Shown here: positions 1 through 7,713 of the stretch, one piece after another
Numbering within the stretch: position 1 is the stretch's first letter
Layout of the letters: every line of letters begins with the position of its first letter
Source: Lutibacter sp.
GTDB lineage: Bacteria; Bacteroidota; Bacteroidia; Flavobacteriales; Flavobacteriaceae
Length of the DNA: 64,000 nt
Direction: 5' to 3'
Assembly: GCA_002733665.1 (NCBI GenBank)
Contig: NVWM01000006.1
Coordinates: 59,020 to 123,019, forward strand
Notes under the pieces: generated by a model
Told to the model about the DNA's origin: nothing
The model's input: only the letters and a program-made list of their open reading frames with translations
Databases searched by the model: none
Made by a program: the position numbers and the translations under genes

Positions 1-2
1 AA

Positions 3-365
3 AACATAACAGAAGCTGTTGTTCGTGGAAAGAATCTTTGGGATTCTAACAATTGTATGGGCTGCCATACACTATTAGGTGAAGGAGGCTATTATGCTCC
101 TGAATTAACAAAAGTAATTGATAGGTTAAATGTTAAATACAATGGTAGTGGTGAACAAGTTATCAAAAGTATTTTAATGTCTCCTGTACCATGGCAACCA
201 AATGGGAGAAAAATGGTTGCGTACGGATTTTCAAATGAAGAGGCAGAAGATTTAATTGCCTTCTTTGATTGGATTGATGACATTGATCTAAATGGATTTG
301 GAGAAGTTGTTGGCGTTGACAAAAGTATATCTCCAATAGCAAGAGAAAGAATGAATAATCAATAA
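3..365 (+). CDS. norC: Nitric oxide reductase cytochrome c subunit (NorC), 5'-truncated by window edge
   Basis: The reading frame is open from base 3, so the gene starts left of the window. About 120 C-terminal residues are visible. They contain a c-type heme site CMGCH (bases 51-65) followed by LLGEGGYYAPEL, typical of NorC, and later methionines that could be the sixth heme ligand. NorC is the membrane-anchored, periplasm-facing subunit that passes electrons to NorB. The N-terminal membrane anchor lies outside the window. norB begins 15 bases after the stop, so the two form an operon. The assignment rests on the heme motif plus the neighbour. Confidence 0.9.
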   Translation, partial: NITEAVVRGKNLWDSNNCMGCHTLLGEGGYYAPELTKVIDRLNVKYNGSGEQVIKSILMSPVPWQPNGRKMVAYGFSNEEAEDLIAFFDWIDDIDLNGFGEVVGVDKSISPIARERMNNQ

Positions 366-380
366 CTAAACTTAAACATT

Positions 381-1718
381 ATGAAATATAAATCACAAAA
401 AGTAGCGTATTGGTTTTTTGCATTATCAATGGCGCTATTCGTATTACAATTAATATATGGCTTTATAATGGGATTTGCACATGCCGGATTTGATGGTTTG
501 CATGAATTTATTCCATTCAATACAGCAAAAGCAGTTCACCTGAATTTATTGGTAGTTTGGTTACTATCTGGATTTATGGGAGCAGCATATTACATTATTC
601 CAGAAGAGGCACAAATAGAATTATATAGTGTGAAATTAGCTTATGTACAGCTAATTTCTTTAGCAGTAGTTGCTGTTGCAGCAATTATTGGCTTCCATTT
701 TAATATTTGGGAAGGACGTAAATTTCTTGAAATACCAAGAGGACTTGATTATTTAGTTGTAGTAAATGTACTCTTGTTCTTGTATATTATTTTAATGACC
801 TTGTATAAAGGAAAGCGTAGAACTACAACAGCCTTAGTACTTACAATGGGACTGTTTTTTGCAGCGCTACTATATCTTCCTGGAATGATTCCTTTTGATA
901 GTCAAGTAACAGATTCATTTTTCAGATGGTGGGTTGTTCACCTTTGGGTAGAAGGTGTTTGGGAATTAATTATGGGAGGTATTTTATCTTTCTTATTAAT
1001 CAAATTAACAGGAGTTGATAGAGAAGTTATTGAAAAATGGTTATATGTAATCGTTGGGTTAACATTCTTGTCAGGAGTTTTAGGAACAGGACACCACTAC
1101 TATTATATAGGTGTAAATAAAATTTGGTTAATCGTTGGTGGAATTTTCTCTGCACTTGAGCCTTTAGCGTTTTTAGCAATGGCATTATTTGCCGTAAATA
1201 TGTATAGAAAAGGAGAGAAAAAACATCCAAATAAATTAGCATTGTACTGGACACTTGGTGCAGCAATAGTTTCTTTTGTTGGAGCTGGTTTGTTGGGCTT
1301 TGCTCATACATTACCACAAACAAACCTTTACACACACGGAACTTTAGTAACAGCAATGCACGCACATTTGGCTTTTTGGGGAGCGTACGCAATGATTGTT
1401 TTAGCAATCATTAGTTACTCGCTTCCAAATATGACTGGTAGAAAACTATATGACAGTTCTAGAGGTAGAATGGCATTTTGGTTTTCTAATATTGGTATGG
1501 TAGGTATGACTATAGCTTTTGGAGTTGCTGGTGTAGCGCAAGTTTATTTAGAACGTATTATGAAAATTGAATTTATGGAAGTTCAAAAAATGGTAGAAGT
1601 TCATTTTTATATTTTAATAATATGCGCAACTTTATTTACTACAGGAATTATATTGTATATAATAGACTTTGTCAAACATGGGAGACCAACTGATGAAGCT
1701 TTAGAGGTTCATTCTTAA
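381..1718 (+). CDS. norB: Nitric oxide reductase large subunit (NorB), cNOR type
   Basis: A 445-residue polytopic membrane protein of the heme-copper oxidase superfamily that reduces two NO to N2O at a heme b3/FeB centre. Visible ligands are His53 (heme b), His187, His238 and His239 (FeB), and His327 and His329 (hemes b3 and b). Glu191 and Glu260 match the conserved active-site glutamates of the family. There are about 12 hydrophobic segments. The protein lacks the long N-terminal quinol-oxidising extension of qNorB, so it needs the NorC encoded just upstream. A strong terminator follows, separating norCB from nirK. Confidence 0.95.
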   Translation: MKYKSQKVAYWFFALSMALFVLQLIYGFIMGFAHAGFDGLHEFIPFNTAKAVHLNLLVVWLLSGFMGAAYYIIPEEAQIELYSVKLAYVQLISLAVVAVAAIIGFHFNIWEGRKFLEIPRGLDYLVVVNVLLFLYIILMTLYKGKRRTTTALVLTMGLFFAALLYLPGMIPFDSQVTDSFFRWWVVHLWVEGVWELIMGGILSFLLIKLTGVDREVIEKWLYVIVGLTFLSGVLGTGHHYYYIGVNKIWLIVGGIFSALEPLAFLAMALFAVNMYRKGEKKHPNKLALYWTLGAAIVSFVGAGLLGFAHTLPQTNLYTHGTLVTAMHAHLAFWGAYAMIVLAIISYSLPNMTGRKLYDSSRGRMAFWFSNIGMVGMTIAFGVAGVAQVYLERIMKIEFMEVQKMVEVHFYILIICATLFTTGIILYIIDFVKHGRPTDEALEVHS

Positions 1719-1733
1719 AAGATAAATTTTAAA

Positions 1734-1764
1734 AAAGACCACTTTCTAACAAGTGGTCTTTTTT
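1734..1764 (+). terminator. Rho-independent terminator after norCB
   Basis: An 11-bp perfect stem (AAAGACCACTT with its complement), a 6-base loop and an eight-T run lie directly after the norB stop. They separate the norCB unit from the nirK promoter. Confidence 0.88.
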
Positions 1765-1769
1765 TTAAC

Positions 1770-1812
1770 TGATAAATATCATTTTTCAATTAACCTGTAT
1801 ATCGTAATTTCG
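1770..1812 (+). promoter_or_regulatory. Predicted FNR-type operator and -7 box of the nirK promoter
   Basis: Bases 1770-1781 read TGATAAATATCA, an exact TGAT-N4-ATCA core of the FNR/DNR/NNR site family. Bases 1805-1812 (TAATTTCG) match the Bacteroidota -7 consensus TAnnTTTG at seven of eight positions. With transcription starting near 1817, the palindrome centre lies about 41 bp upstream, the classic class II activator position. No good -33 TTG is seen, which fits an activator-dependent promoter. Function is inferred. Confidence 0.55.
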
Positions 1813-1856
1813 CATCGTTATTACTTTAATAAAAACACTAACTAAAACAAATCATA

Positions 1857-3305
1857 ATGAAAAAATTAAAAGTATTGTTACTAATGTCACTTATGGCTTT
1901 AGTTTCGTTCAGTTGCAATAACAGCGACACAAAAAAAGTAGTAGATGCTGCAAAAATAGCTGTTAATGGTACCATGGAAGCTGAATTAACTTCACCGCCA
2001 AACGTTCCTGCATCGGTTGGAGATAGACCAGCAAAAAAACTAATAGTTAACATGGAAATTCTTGAAGAAGAAGGAACCATGACAGATGGTACAACATATA
2101 TCTATTGGACTTTTGGAGGTTCAGTTCCTGGAAGTTTTATTAGAACAAGAGTTGGAGATGAAGTAGAATTCACACTTTCTAACCATCCAGATAATAAATT
2201 ACCGCACAATATCGATTTACATGCTGTAACAGGTCCAGGAGGTGGAGCAACTTCATCTTTTGTGGCTCCAGGACATGAGAAAAAATTCAATTTCAAAACA
2301 TTAAATCCAGGTCTATATGTATACCACTGTGCAACTGCACCTGTTGGAATGCACATAGCTAACGGAATGTATGGTTTAATTTTAGTTGAGCCAGAAGGAG
2401 GTCTTCCTAAAGTTGATAAAGAATACTATATTATGCAAGGTGATTTCTATACAAAAGGTAAAAATGGAGCTCCTGGTTTACAGGCTTTTGATATGACAAA
2501 AGCTGTAGCAGAACAAGCAGATTATGTTGTATTTAATGGTAAAGTAGGTTCTTTAACTGGTGATAATGCAATTACTGCAAATGTTGGAGAAACAGTTCGT
2601 TTATATGTTGGTAACGGAGGTCCAAATTTAGTATCTTCTTTTCACGTAATTGGTGAAATCTTTGACAGAGTAAACGTTGAAGGTGGTTCTACAATTAATG
2701 AAAACGTACAAACTACACTAATTCCTGCAGGAGGAGCTGCAATAGTTGAATTTAAAGTAGATGTTCCTGGAACATTTATCTTAGTTGATCACTCCATTTT
2801 TAGAGCATTTAACAAAGGTGCTTTAGGAATGCTAAAAGTAAAAGGAGAGGAAGATAAAGTATTATATTCTGGTGTAGTTCAAGAAGGAATATATCAACCA
2901 GAAGGTGGAGGAATTCAAGAAATGCCAGAAGATCCTGATGCTAAAAAAGTAGTTGTAAATTCAAACAAATCATTAGCAGAAAAAATCGAATCAGGAAAAA
3001 ACATTTATACAAAGACTTGTTTCGCTTGTCACCAAGCTAACGGAGAAGGTATTGCAGGAGCATTTCCTCCATTGGCAAAATCAGATTACTTAAATGCTGA
3101 TGTAAAACGTTCTATCGGAATTGTACTTCATGGTAAAACAGGAGAAATTACTGTAAACGGAAAGAAGTATAACAGTGTAATGACAAAACAAACATTATCA
3201 AGCGCTGAAATTGCTGATGTAATGACTTACATTTACAATTCTTGGGGTAATAACAAGACCAATGTATCAACTTCTGATGTTGATGCTGTTAGAAACGGTC
3301 ATTAA
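1857..3305 (+). CDS. nirK: Copper nitrite reductase with fused C-terminal cytochrome c (NirK)
   Basis: A 482-residue NO-forming nitrite reductase. The signal peptide ends in a lipobox-like VSFSC (Cys20), suggesting a lipoprotein outside the cytoplasm. Two cupredoxin domains span about 60-335. Type 1 copper ligands are His117, Cys158, His166 and Met171. Type 2 ligands are His122, His157 and His312. Catalytic Asp120 and His263 are also visible. A C-terminal cytochrome c domain (about 373-465) carries CFACH at 388-392 and a likely Met442 ligand, so it can deliver electrons within the same chain. It starts an apparent operon with nirV, sco, the repair protein and the porin. Confidence 0.96.
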   Translation: MKKLKVLLLMSLMALVSFSCNNSDTKKVVDAAKIAVNGTMEAELTSPPNVPASVGDRPAKKLIVNMEILEEEGTMTDGTTYIYWTFGGSVPGSFIRTRVGDEVEFTLSNHPDNKLPHNIDLHAVTGPGGGATSSFVAPGHEKKFNFKTLNPGLYVYHCATAPVGMHIANGMYGLILVEPEGGLPKVDKEYYIMQGDFYTKGKNGAPGLQAFDMTKAVAEQADYVVFNGKVGSLTGDNAITANVGETVRLYVGNGGPNLVSSFHVIGEIFDRVNVEGGSTINENVQTTLIPAGGAAIVEFKVDVPGTFILVDHSIFRAFNKGALGMLKVKGEEDKVLYSGVVQEGIYQPEGGGIQEMPEDPDAKKVVVNSNKSLAEKIESGKNIYTKTCFACHQANGEGIAGAFPPLAKSDYLNADVKRSIGIVLHGKTGEITVNGKKYNSVMTKQTLSSAEIADVMTYIYNSWGNNKTNVSTSDVDAVRNGH

Positions 3306-3316
3306 TTTACACTAAA

Positions 3317-4093
3317 ATGAACACTATTTTCAGACTGACAATTGCCATATTTTTCCTTTGGGTTAGCAATGTAAATTGTCAGTCTGAAATGGTTTTAATA
3401 AAAGGTGGAACATATACACCTCTTTATGGAAGGGATTCTTTACAAGTTACTATTTCTGATTTTAAAATGGATGTATATCCTGTAACAAATCAAGAATTTG
3501 TAGCATTTGTAAAAGAACATCAGAAATGGAAAAAATCCAAAGTCCTTAAATTATTTGCTGACGGAAATTATCTTTTCAATTGGAAATCTGACACAGAATT
3601 AGACCCTTCTCAATCTTTAAAAGCACCAATCACTGGTATTTCTTGGTTTGCCGCAAATGACTATTGTGAGTGTCAAGGTAAGCGCCTACCAACTATTGAC
3701 GAATGGGAATATGTAGCTATGGCAAATGAAAAAATGCCTGATGCTCGAAAATTAAAAAATTACAACGAATACATTTTGAGTTGGTATGAAAAACCAAAAA
3801 CATTTAATAATGAAATCGGCTCAACATTCAAAAATTATTGGAATGTGTATGATTTACATGGATTAGTTTGGGAGTGGACTTCTGATTTTAATTCAGTATT
3901 AATTTCTGGAGAATCTCGTAAAGATGTAGATAATGATAGTAATCTTTTTTGCGGAAGTGCAGCCATTGGCGCAACAGATTTAATGAATTATGCAGCATTT
4001 ATGCGTTATGCAATTCGCGGAAGCGTCAAAGCAAAATACACTATGAAAAACTTAGGTTTTAGGTGTGTATCTGATATTGAAAACAAACAATAG
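3317..4093 (+). CDS. nirV: NirV-like formylglycine-generating-enzyme (SUMF1) fold protein
   Basis: A 258-residue secreted protein with a signal peptide ending near VNCQ. The FGE/SUMF1 fold is shown by MVLIKGGTY near residue 26, the segment YPVTNQEFVAF, GISWFAANDYC, RLPTIDEWE and the C-terminal NLGFRCV. Such proteins are commonly encoded next to nirK and called NirV; their exact role in nitrite reductase maturation is not established. It starts 11 bases after the nirK stop. Its signal-peptide region holds a long perfect inverted repeat (listed separately). Confidence 0.82.
   Translation: MNTIFRLTIAIFFLWVSNVNCQSEMVLIKGGTYTPLYGRDSLQVTISDFKMDVYPVTNQEFVAFVKEHQKWKKSKVLKLFADGNYLFNWKSDTELDPSQSLKAPITGISWFAANDYCECQGKRLPTIDEWEYVAMANEKMPDARKLKNYNEYILSWYEKPKTFNNEIGSTFKNYWNVYDLHGLVWEWTSDFNSVLISGESRKDVDNDSNLFCGSAAIGATDLMNYAAFMRYAIRGSVKAKYTMKNLGFRCVSDIENKQ
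3328..3389 (+). repeat. 16-bp perfect inverted repeat inside the start of nirV
   Basis: The arms 3328-3343 (TTTCAGACTGACAATT) and 3374-3389 (its exact complement) are separated by 30 bases. They lie within nirV codons 4-25. The transcript could form a strong hairpin just after the nirV start. There is no T-run, so it is not a standard terminator. It may set the nirK/nirV expression ratio or be an RNA-processing site; that is inference. Confidence 0.75.
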
Positions 4094-4097
4094 TATT

Positions 4098-4784
4098 ATG
4101 AAACCATTAAAATATATAACATTTCTTTTTTTATTCATGACATTTACTTCTTGTAAAAAAGAGGCTATAACGTATCAATGTCCAATGCAATGTGAAGGTG
4201 AAAATACTTTTACTACTGAAAAAGGAAGTTGTAGCGTTTGTAAAATGGATTTAAAACCAGTTGCAAATCAAACAAAAAAAATAGTGACTGATGAAATTTC
4301 AGACGAATCAATCTTCAATTTAACTTCTAAGTGGAATACCGAAGAAGGAAAAACTATACAGCTTAAAGAATTGAAAGGAAAAACTTTGGTGATGGTTATG
4401 GTTTATACAACCTGTAAAGCAGCATGCCCAAGATTGGTTGCGGATATGAGAAGTATTGAAGAGAAAGTTTCAAAAAACGATGATATTCAGTACATTTTGA
4501 TAAGTATAGACCCAGAAACAGACACTCCAAAACGATTAAAAGAATTCGCTATAGAAAACTTTATGGATGGCAAACAGTGGACTTTTTTACAAGGAACCGA
4601 GAGTAGCGTTAGAGAGTTTGCTAATGTCTTGGCGGTAAAATACAAGCAAATTTCACCATTAGATTTTTCCCACTCTAATATTATAAGTGTTTTTAATTCT
4701 GATGGAGAATTGGCACATCAACAAGAAGGATTAGGTGTAGATAACAAAGAAACCGTTTCTAAAATTTTAGAACTCGTAAATTAA
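4098..4784 (+). CDS. SCO1/SenC family copper chaperone with N-terminal heavy-metal-binding domain
   Basis: A 228-residue predicted lipoprotein. The ATG at 4098 is chosen because it gives a signal peptide with the lipobox FTSC (Cys19); an upstream in-frame start would lie inside nirV. Residues 26-55 form a small heavy-metal-binding domain with Cys28, Cys32, Cys45 and Cys48. A thioredoxin-like SCO domain follows, with the copper motif TCKAACP (Cys106, Cys110) and the conserved His192. SCO proteins deliver copper or reduce cysteines at copper centres, so a role in loading NirK is likely from the position four bases after nirV. Confidence 0.9.
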   Translation: MKPLKYITFLFLFMTFTSCKKEAITYQCPMQCEGENTFTTEKGSCSVCKMDLKPVANQTKKIVTDEISDESIFNLTSKWNTEEGKTIQLKELKGKTLVMVMVYTTCKAACPRLVADMRSIEEKVSKNDDIQYILISIDPETDTPKRLKEFAIENFMDGKQWTFLQGTESSVREFANVLAVKYKQISPLDFSHSNIISVFNSDGELAHQQEGLGVDNKETVSKILELVN

Positions 4785-4790
4785 TATATT

Positions 4791-5507
4791 ATGAATATTT
4801 CAGAAAATAAAACAGTAGCAGAAATTGTAACAAAAAACATAAAATCTGCACACATATTTAAAAAACACGGCATTGATTTTTGCTGTGGTGGAGGTATTAG
4901 TGTTGAAAAAGCATGCGAAAAAAAAGGCGTGGATTTTTCAGAACTAAAAAAAGAGTTAGACAATATTGATGAGGTTAGTAAATCATACGATTATGATAGT
5001 TGGAATCTTGATTTTTTAATAGATCATATCATAAATATTCATCATACATATGTTGAAGAAAACATTACTTTGCTAATTCAATATGCTAATAGAGTAGCCA
5101 AAGTTCACGGTCATCATTATACAGAAGTTGTAAAAATAAATCAATTATTTACTGAAGTTGCAAATGAATTGACAGCTCACATGAAAAAAGAGGAGTTAAT
5201 TCTATTTCCTTTTATTAAGCAATTAGTAAAAGCAGAAAAAGAAGGTACTGTTGCGCCAAATCCTCATTTTGGAACCGTAAACAATCCTATAAAAATGATG
5301 GAAGAAGAGCACGAAAATGCAGGAGATATTTTTAAAGAAATAGCAAAACTCTCAAATAATTATACACCTCCAGAAAGTGCTTGTAATACATTTAGAGCAT
5401 TATACGCTAAGTTAGAAGAATTTGAGCAGGACTTACATCAACACATTCACTTAGAAAACAATATTTTGTTTCCAAAGGCAATTCTATTAGAAAACAGCAA
5501 CAAATAA
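4791..5507 (+). CDS. Iron-sulfur cluster repair di-iron protein (RIC/ScdA/YtfE family)
   Basis: A 238-residue cytoplasmic protein. The N-terminal ScdA_N/DUF542 domain carries the signature DFCCGGG (Cys31, Cys32). A hemerythrin-like four-helix domain follows, with spaced histidines and glutamates (for example IINIHH, AHMKKEE, EEEHENAG, HQHIHLE) expected to bind a di-iron centre. The family repairs Fe-S or di-iron centres damaged by nitric oxide, which fits its place between nitrite reductase and NO reductase accessory genes. It starts six bases after the sco stop, in the nirK operon. Confidence 0.93.
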   Translation: MNISENKTVAEIVTKNIKSAHIFKKHGIDFCCGGGISVEKACEKKGVDFSELKKELDNIDEVSKSYDYDSWNLDFLIDHIINIHHTYVEENITLLIQYANRVAKVHGHHYTEVVKINQLFTEVANELTAHMKKEELILFPFIKQLVKAEKEGTVAPNPHFGTVNNPIKMMEEEHENAGDIFKEIAKLSNNYTPPESACNTFRALYAKLEEFEQDLHQHIHLENNILFPKAILLENSNK

Positions 5508-5526
5508 CCCTTCAAGGGAAGACCTT

Positions 5527-6786
5527 ATGAAAAAAATAATTTATATAGTAATATTGATTGCATTTATATCACCTAATTTAATTGCGCAAACATTGGATTT
5601 ATCTGCTGAAGTTAGACCTCGTTATGAAAACAAACACGGTTATAAATCTTTAATCGGAACTGATGTTGATGGATCAAATTTCATATCTCAACGCACACGA
5701 CTTAACTTCGGATTTAAAAACGAAAAATTAAAACTTGGAGTATCAGTCCAAAATGTAAGAGTTTGGGGAGACGTAAGTACTTTATCAAGTGATGACAATG
5801 CAATTGCATTTCATGAAGCATGGGCAGAAGCAATCTTATCAAAAAAAGTTTCTTTAAAATTGGGTCGCCAAGAAATAGTATATGATGATCACAGAATTTT
5901 TGGTAGTGTTGGTTGGGCACAACAAGCTCGTAGTCACGATGCGTTTATCTTTAAATACAATCCAAACAACAAAAACAGATTAGATGTTGGATTCGCTTTA
6001 AATGCTGATTCTCAATCAGGAACAGATAATTTATATAGCAATGCAGCAGGTTATAAATCTTTCCAATACGCTTGGTATCATGGTGACTTTGACAAGTTCG
6101 GTTTAAGTTTTTTGTTATTAAATACAGGTGTTGAATATGAAAATACAGACATGGATCAAACGGTAGATTATTCTCAAACTATTGGACCAAGAGTAACGTA
6201 TAAAGAGGGAAAGTTTAATGCAAATGCAGCAGCATATTTTCAGACAGGAAAAACATTAAATACTGATGTAAGCACATCATATTTTGCAGGAAACCTTGGT
6301 TATAAAGTGAATGATAATTTCAATGTTGGTCTTGGAATGGAACATTTATCAGGAAAAGATCAAGATGATGTTTCTGGAGATATTAAATCTTTTGCACCAT
6401 TATTTGGTACAAACCACAAATTTAATGGTTGGATGGATTATTTCTACGTTGGAAATCACGGAGGATCAGTTGGGCTTAACGATATCAGCGCAACAATTGC
6501 TTATAAAAAAGATAAATTTACAGCAAAAATAATTCCTCATTTCTTTTCTGCAGCAGCTGATGTTTATGATGGAGCAACAAAAATGAATGCTAATTTAGGT
6601 ACAGAAGTAGATTTGACTATTGGATATAAAATTTCTAAATCTATTTCTTTAAATGCAGGTTTTTCAAAAATGTTTGCAACAGATTCTATGGAAATCTTAA
6701 AAGGAGGAGATAAAGATGAAAATAATTCATGGTCTTGGATACAGTTTACATTCAAACCAAATTTACTCTCTCACACCATAGAATAA
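5527..6786 (+). CDS. Outer-membrane beta-barrel porin, alginate-export-like family
   Basis: A 419-residue protein with a signal peptide ending in LIAQ. It then has alternating amphipathic strands starting LSAEVRPRYENKHGY and containing SQRTRLNFGF, LKLGRQEIVYDDHR and GWAQQARSHDAF, all typical of the family annotated as alginate export (Alginate_exp). The protein ends in a strand with aromatic residues. It closes the nirK operon, 19 bases after the repair gene, and is followed by a terminator. In this setting it is more likely a pore for nitrite or another small anion than for alginate; the substrate is inferred from context only. Confidence 0.8.
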   Translation: MKKIIYIVILIAFISPNLIAQTLDLSAEVRPRYENKHGYKSLIGTDVDGSNFISQRTRLNFGFKNEKLKLGVSVQNVRVWGDVSTLSSDDNAIAFHEAWAEAILSKKVSLKLGRQEIVYDDHRIFGSVGWAQQARSHDAFIFKYNPNNKNRLDVGFALNADSQSGTDNLYSNAAGYKSFQYAWYHGDFDKFGLSFLLLNTGVEYENTDMDQTVDYSQTIGPRVTYKEGKFNANAAAYFQTGKTLNTDVSTSYFAGNLGYKVNDNFNVGLGMEHLSGKDQDDVSGDIKSFAPLFGTNHKFNGWMDYFYVGNHGGSVGLNDISATIAYKKDKFTAKIIPHFFSAAADVYDGATKMNANLGTEVDLTIGYKISKSISLNAGFSKMFATDSMEILKGGDKDENNSWSWIQFTFKPNLLSHTIE

Positions 6787-6802
6787 TTTTTTAGTTAATG
6801 GT

Positions 6803-6848
6803 ATCAAAGTTGGATTTGTTTTATTGCAGATTCGACTTTGATTTTTTA
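6803..6848 (+). terminator. Terminator after the nirK operon
   Basis: The arms 6803-6815 and 6830-6842 pair over 13 positions, eight of them perfect (ATCAAAGT/ACTTTGAT), the rest including G-T wobbles. A run of six T follows. This ends the nirK to porin unit before norQ. Confidence 0.7.
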
Positions 6849-6911
6849 AAACTTTACATACAGTAAAACTTAGGTTTTCTGTCTTTTGATTTCCGAATTA
6901 AAAATAAAAAA

Positions 6912-7685
6912 ATGAATAAACCATATTATCATCAAGTAGGTAAAGAAGTTCAAGTTTTTGAACATTCATATAAAAGCAAAATTCCGTTTTTACTAAAAGG
7001 GCCAACTGGAACTGGAAAATCACGTTTTATTGAGTTTATGGCACATCAATTAGATAAAAAATTGATAACTATTTCTTGCCACGAAGAAACTTCATCTACC
7101 GATTTAATAGGAAGATATATTATAAAAGGAGCAGAAACTATATGGCTAGATGGACCCTTAACAACAGCTGTAAAAGAAGGAGCAATTATCTATTTAGATG
7201 AGATTGCAGAAGCAAGACCAGACGTTATTGTTGCTATTCACTCATTAACCGATCATCGTAGAGAATTATTTATCGATAAATTAGGCGTAACTGTAAAAGC
7301 ACACAAAGATTTTATGTTGGTTGCCTCATTTAATCCAGGATATCAAAGAGGATTTAAGGAGTTAAAACCATCAACAAGACAACGATTTGTAGCTACTTCT
7401 TTTGAATATCCAGAAGCAAAAGTGGAAACAGAAATTTTAGTAAACGAAACAAGTATTGATAAAGATACTGCCAAAAAATTAGTAAACATCGCTACTAAAA
7501 TTAGAAATTTAACAGAGTTAGGATTAACAGAAACCGTTTCTACGCGTTTATTAATTGATGCTGCAAAATTAATTCACACAGGATTGCCAAAACGTTTGGC
7601 AGTTCACGTTGCTGTAGTTGAACCATTAACTGATGATTTGGATGTTATAAGTGCACTCAAGGATTTAAGTGATTTGATGATATAA
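6912..7685 (+). CDS. norQ: AAA+ ATPase of the CbbQ/NirQ/NorQ family
   Basis: A 257-residue MoxR-like AAA+ ATPase. The Walker A motif is GPTGTGKS (residues 30-37) and the Walker B is IIYLDEIAEA (Asp96, Glu97); a sensor and C-terminal CbbQ region follow. NorQ works with the VWA protein NorD to insert the non-heme iron into NorB in characterised denitrifiers. It is followed 28 bases later by norD and forms an operon with norDEF. The spacing from the preceding terminator suggests its own promoter within 6849-6911. Confidence 0.92.
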   Translation: MNKPYYHQVGKEVQVFEHSYKSKIPFLLKGPTGTGKSRFIEFMAHQLDKKLITISCHEETSSTDLIGRYIIKGAETIWLDGPLTTAVKEGAIIYLDEIAEARPDVIVAIHSLTDHRRELFIDKLGVTVKAHKDFMLVASFNPGYQRGFKELKPSTRQRFVATSFEYPEAKVETEILVNETSIDKDTAKKLVNIATKIRNLTELGLTETVSTRLLIDAAKLIHTGLPKRLAVHVAVVEPLTDDLDVISALKDLSDLMI

Positions 7686-7713
7686 ACAGTTGCATAGCTG
7701 AATACCGAGAACA

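Noticed and set aside
1027..1407. Minus-strand open frame inside norB
   Set aside because: It lies antisense to a well-supported gene, has no family features and arises from the codon use of the membrane protein.
381..1718. Possible quinol-dependent qNorB
   Set aside because: The protein has no N-terminal quinol-oxidase-like extension and a NorC gene precedes it, so it is the cytochrome-dependent type.
3328..3389. Terminator between nirK and nirV
   Set aside because: The hairpin lies inside nirV and has no T-run, and the following genes are closely spaced.
5527..6786. Alginate export function for the porin
   Set aside because: The family name fits, but no alginate genes are present and the gene ends the nirK operon; the substrate is left open.
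6853..6867. Palindrome TTTAC-N5-GTAAA before norQ as a regulator site
   Set aside because: It is short, AT-rich and does not match the FNR-type site seen at nirK; too weak to list as a feature.
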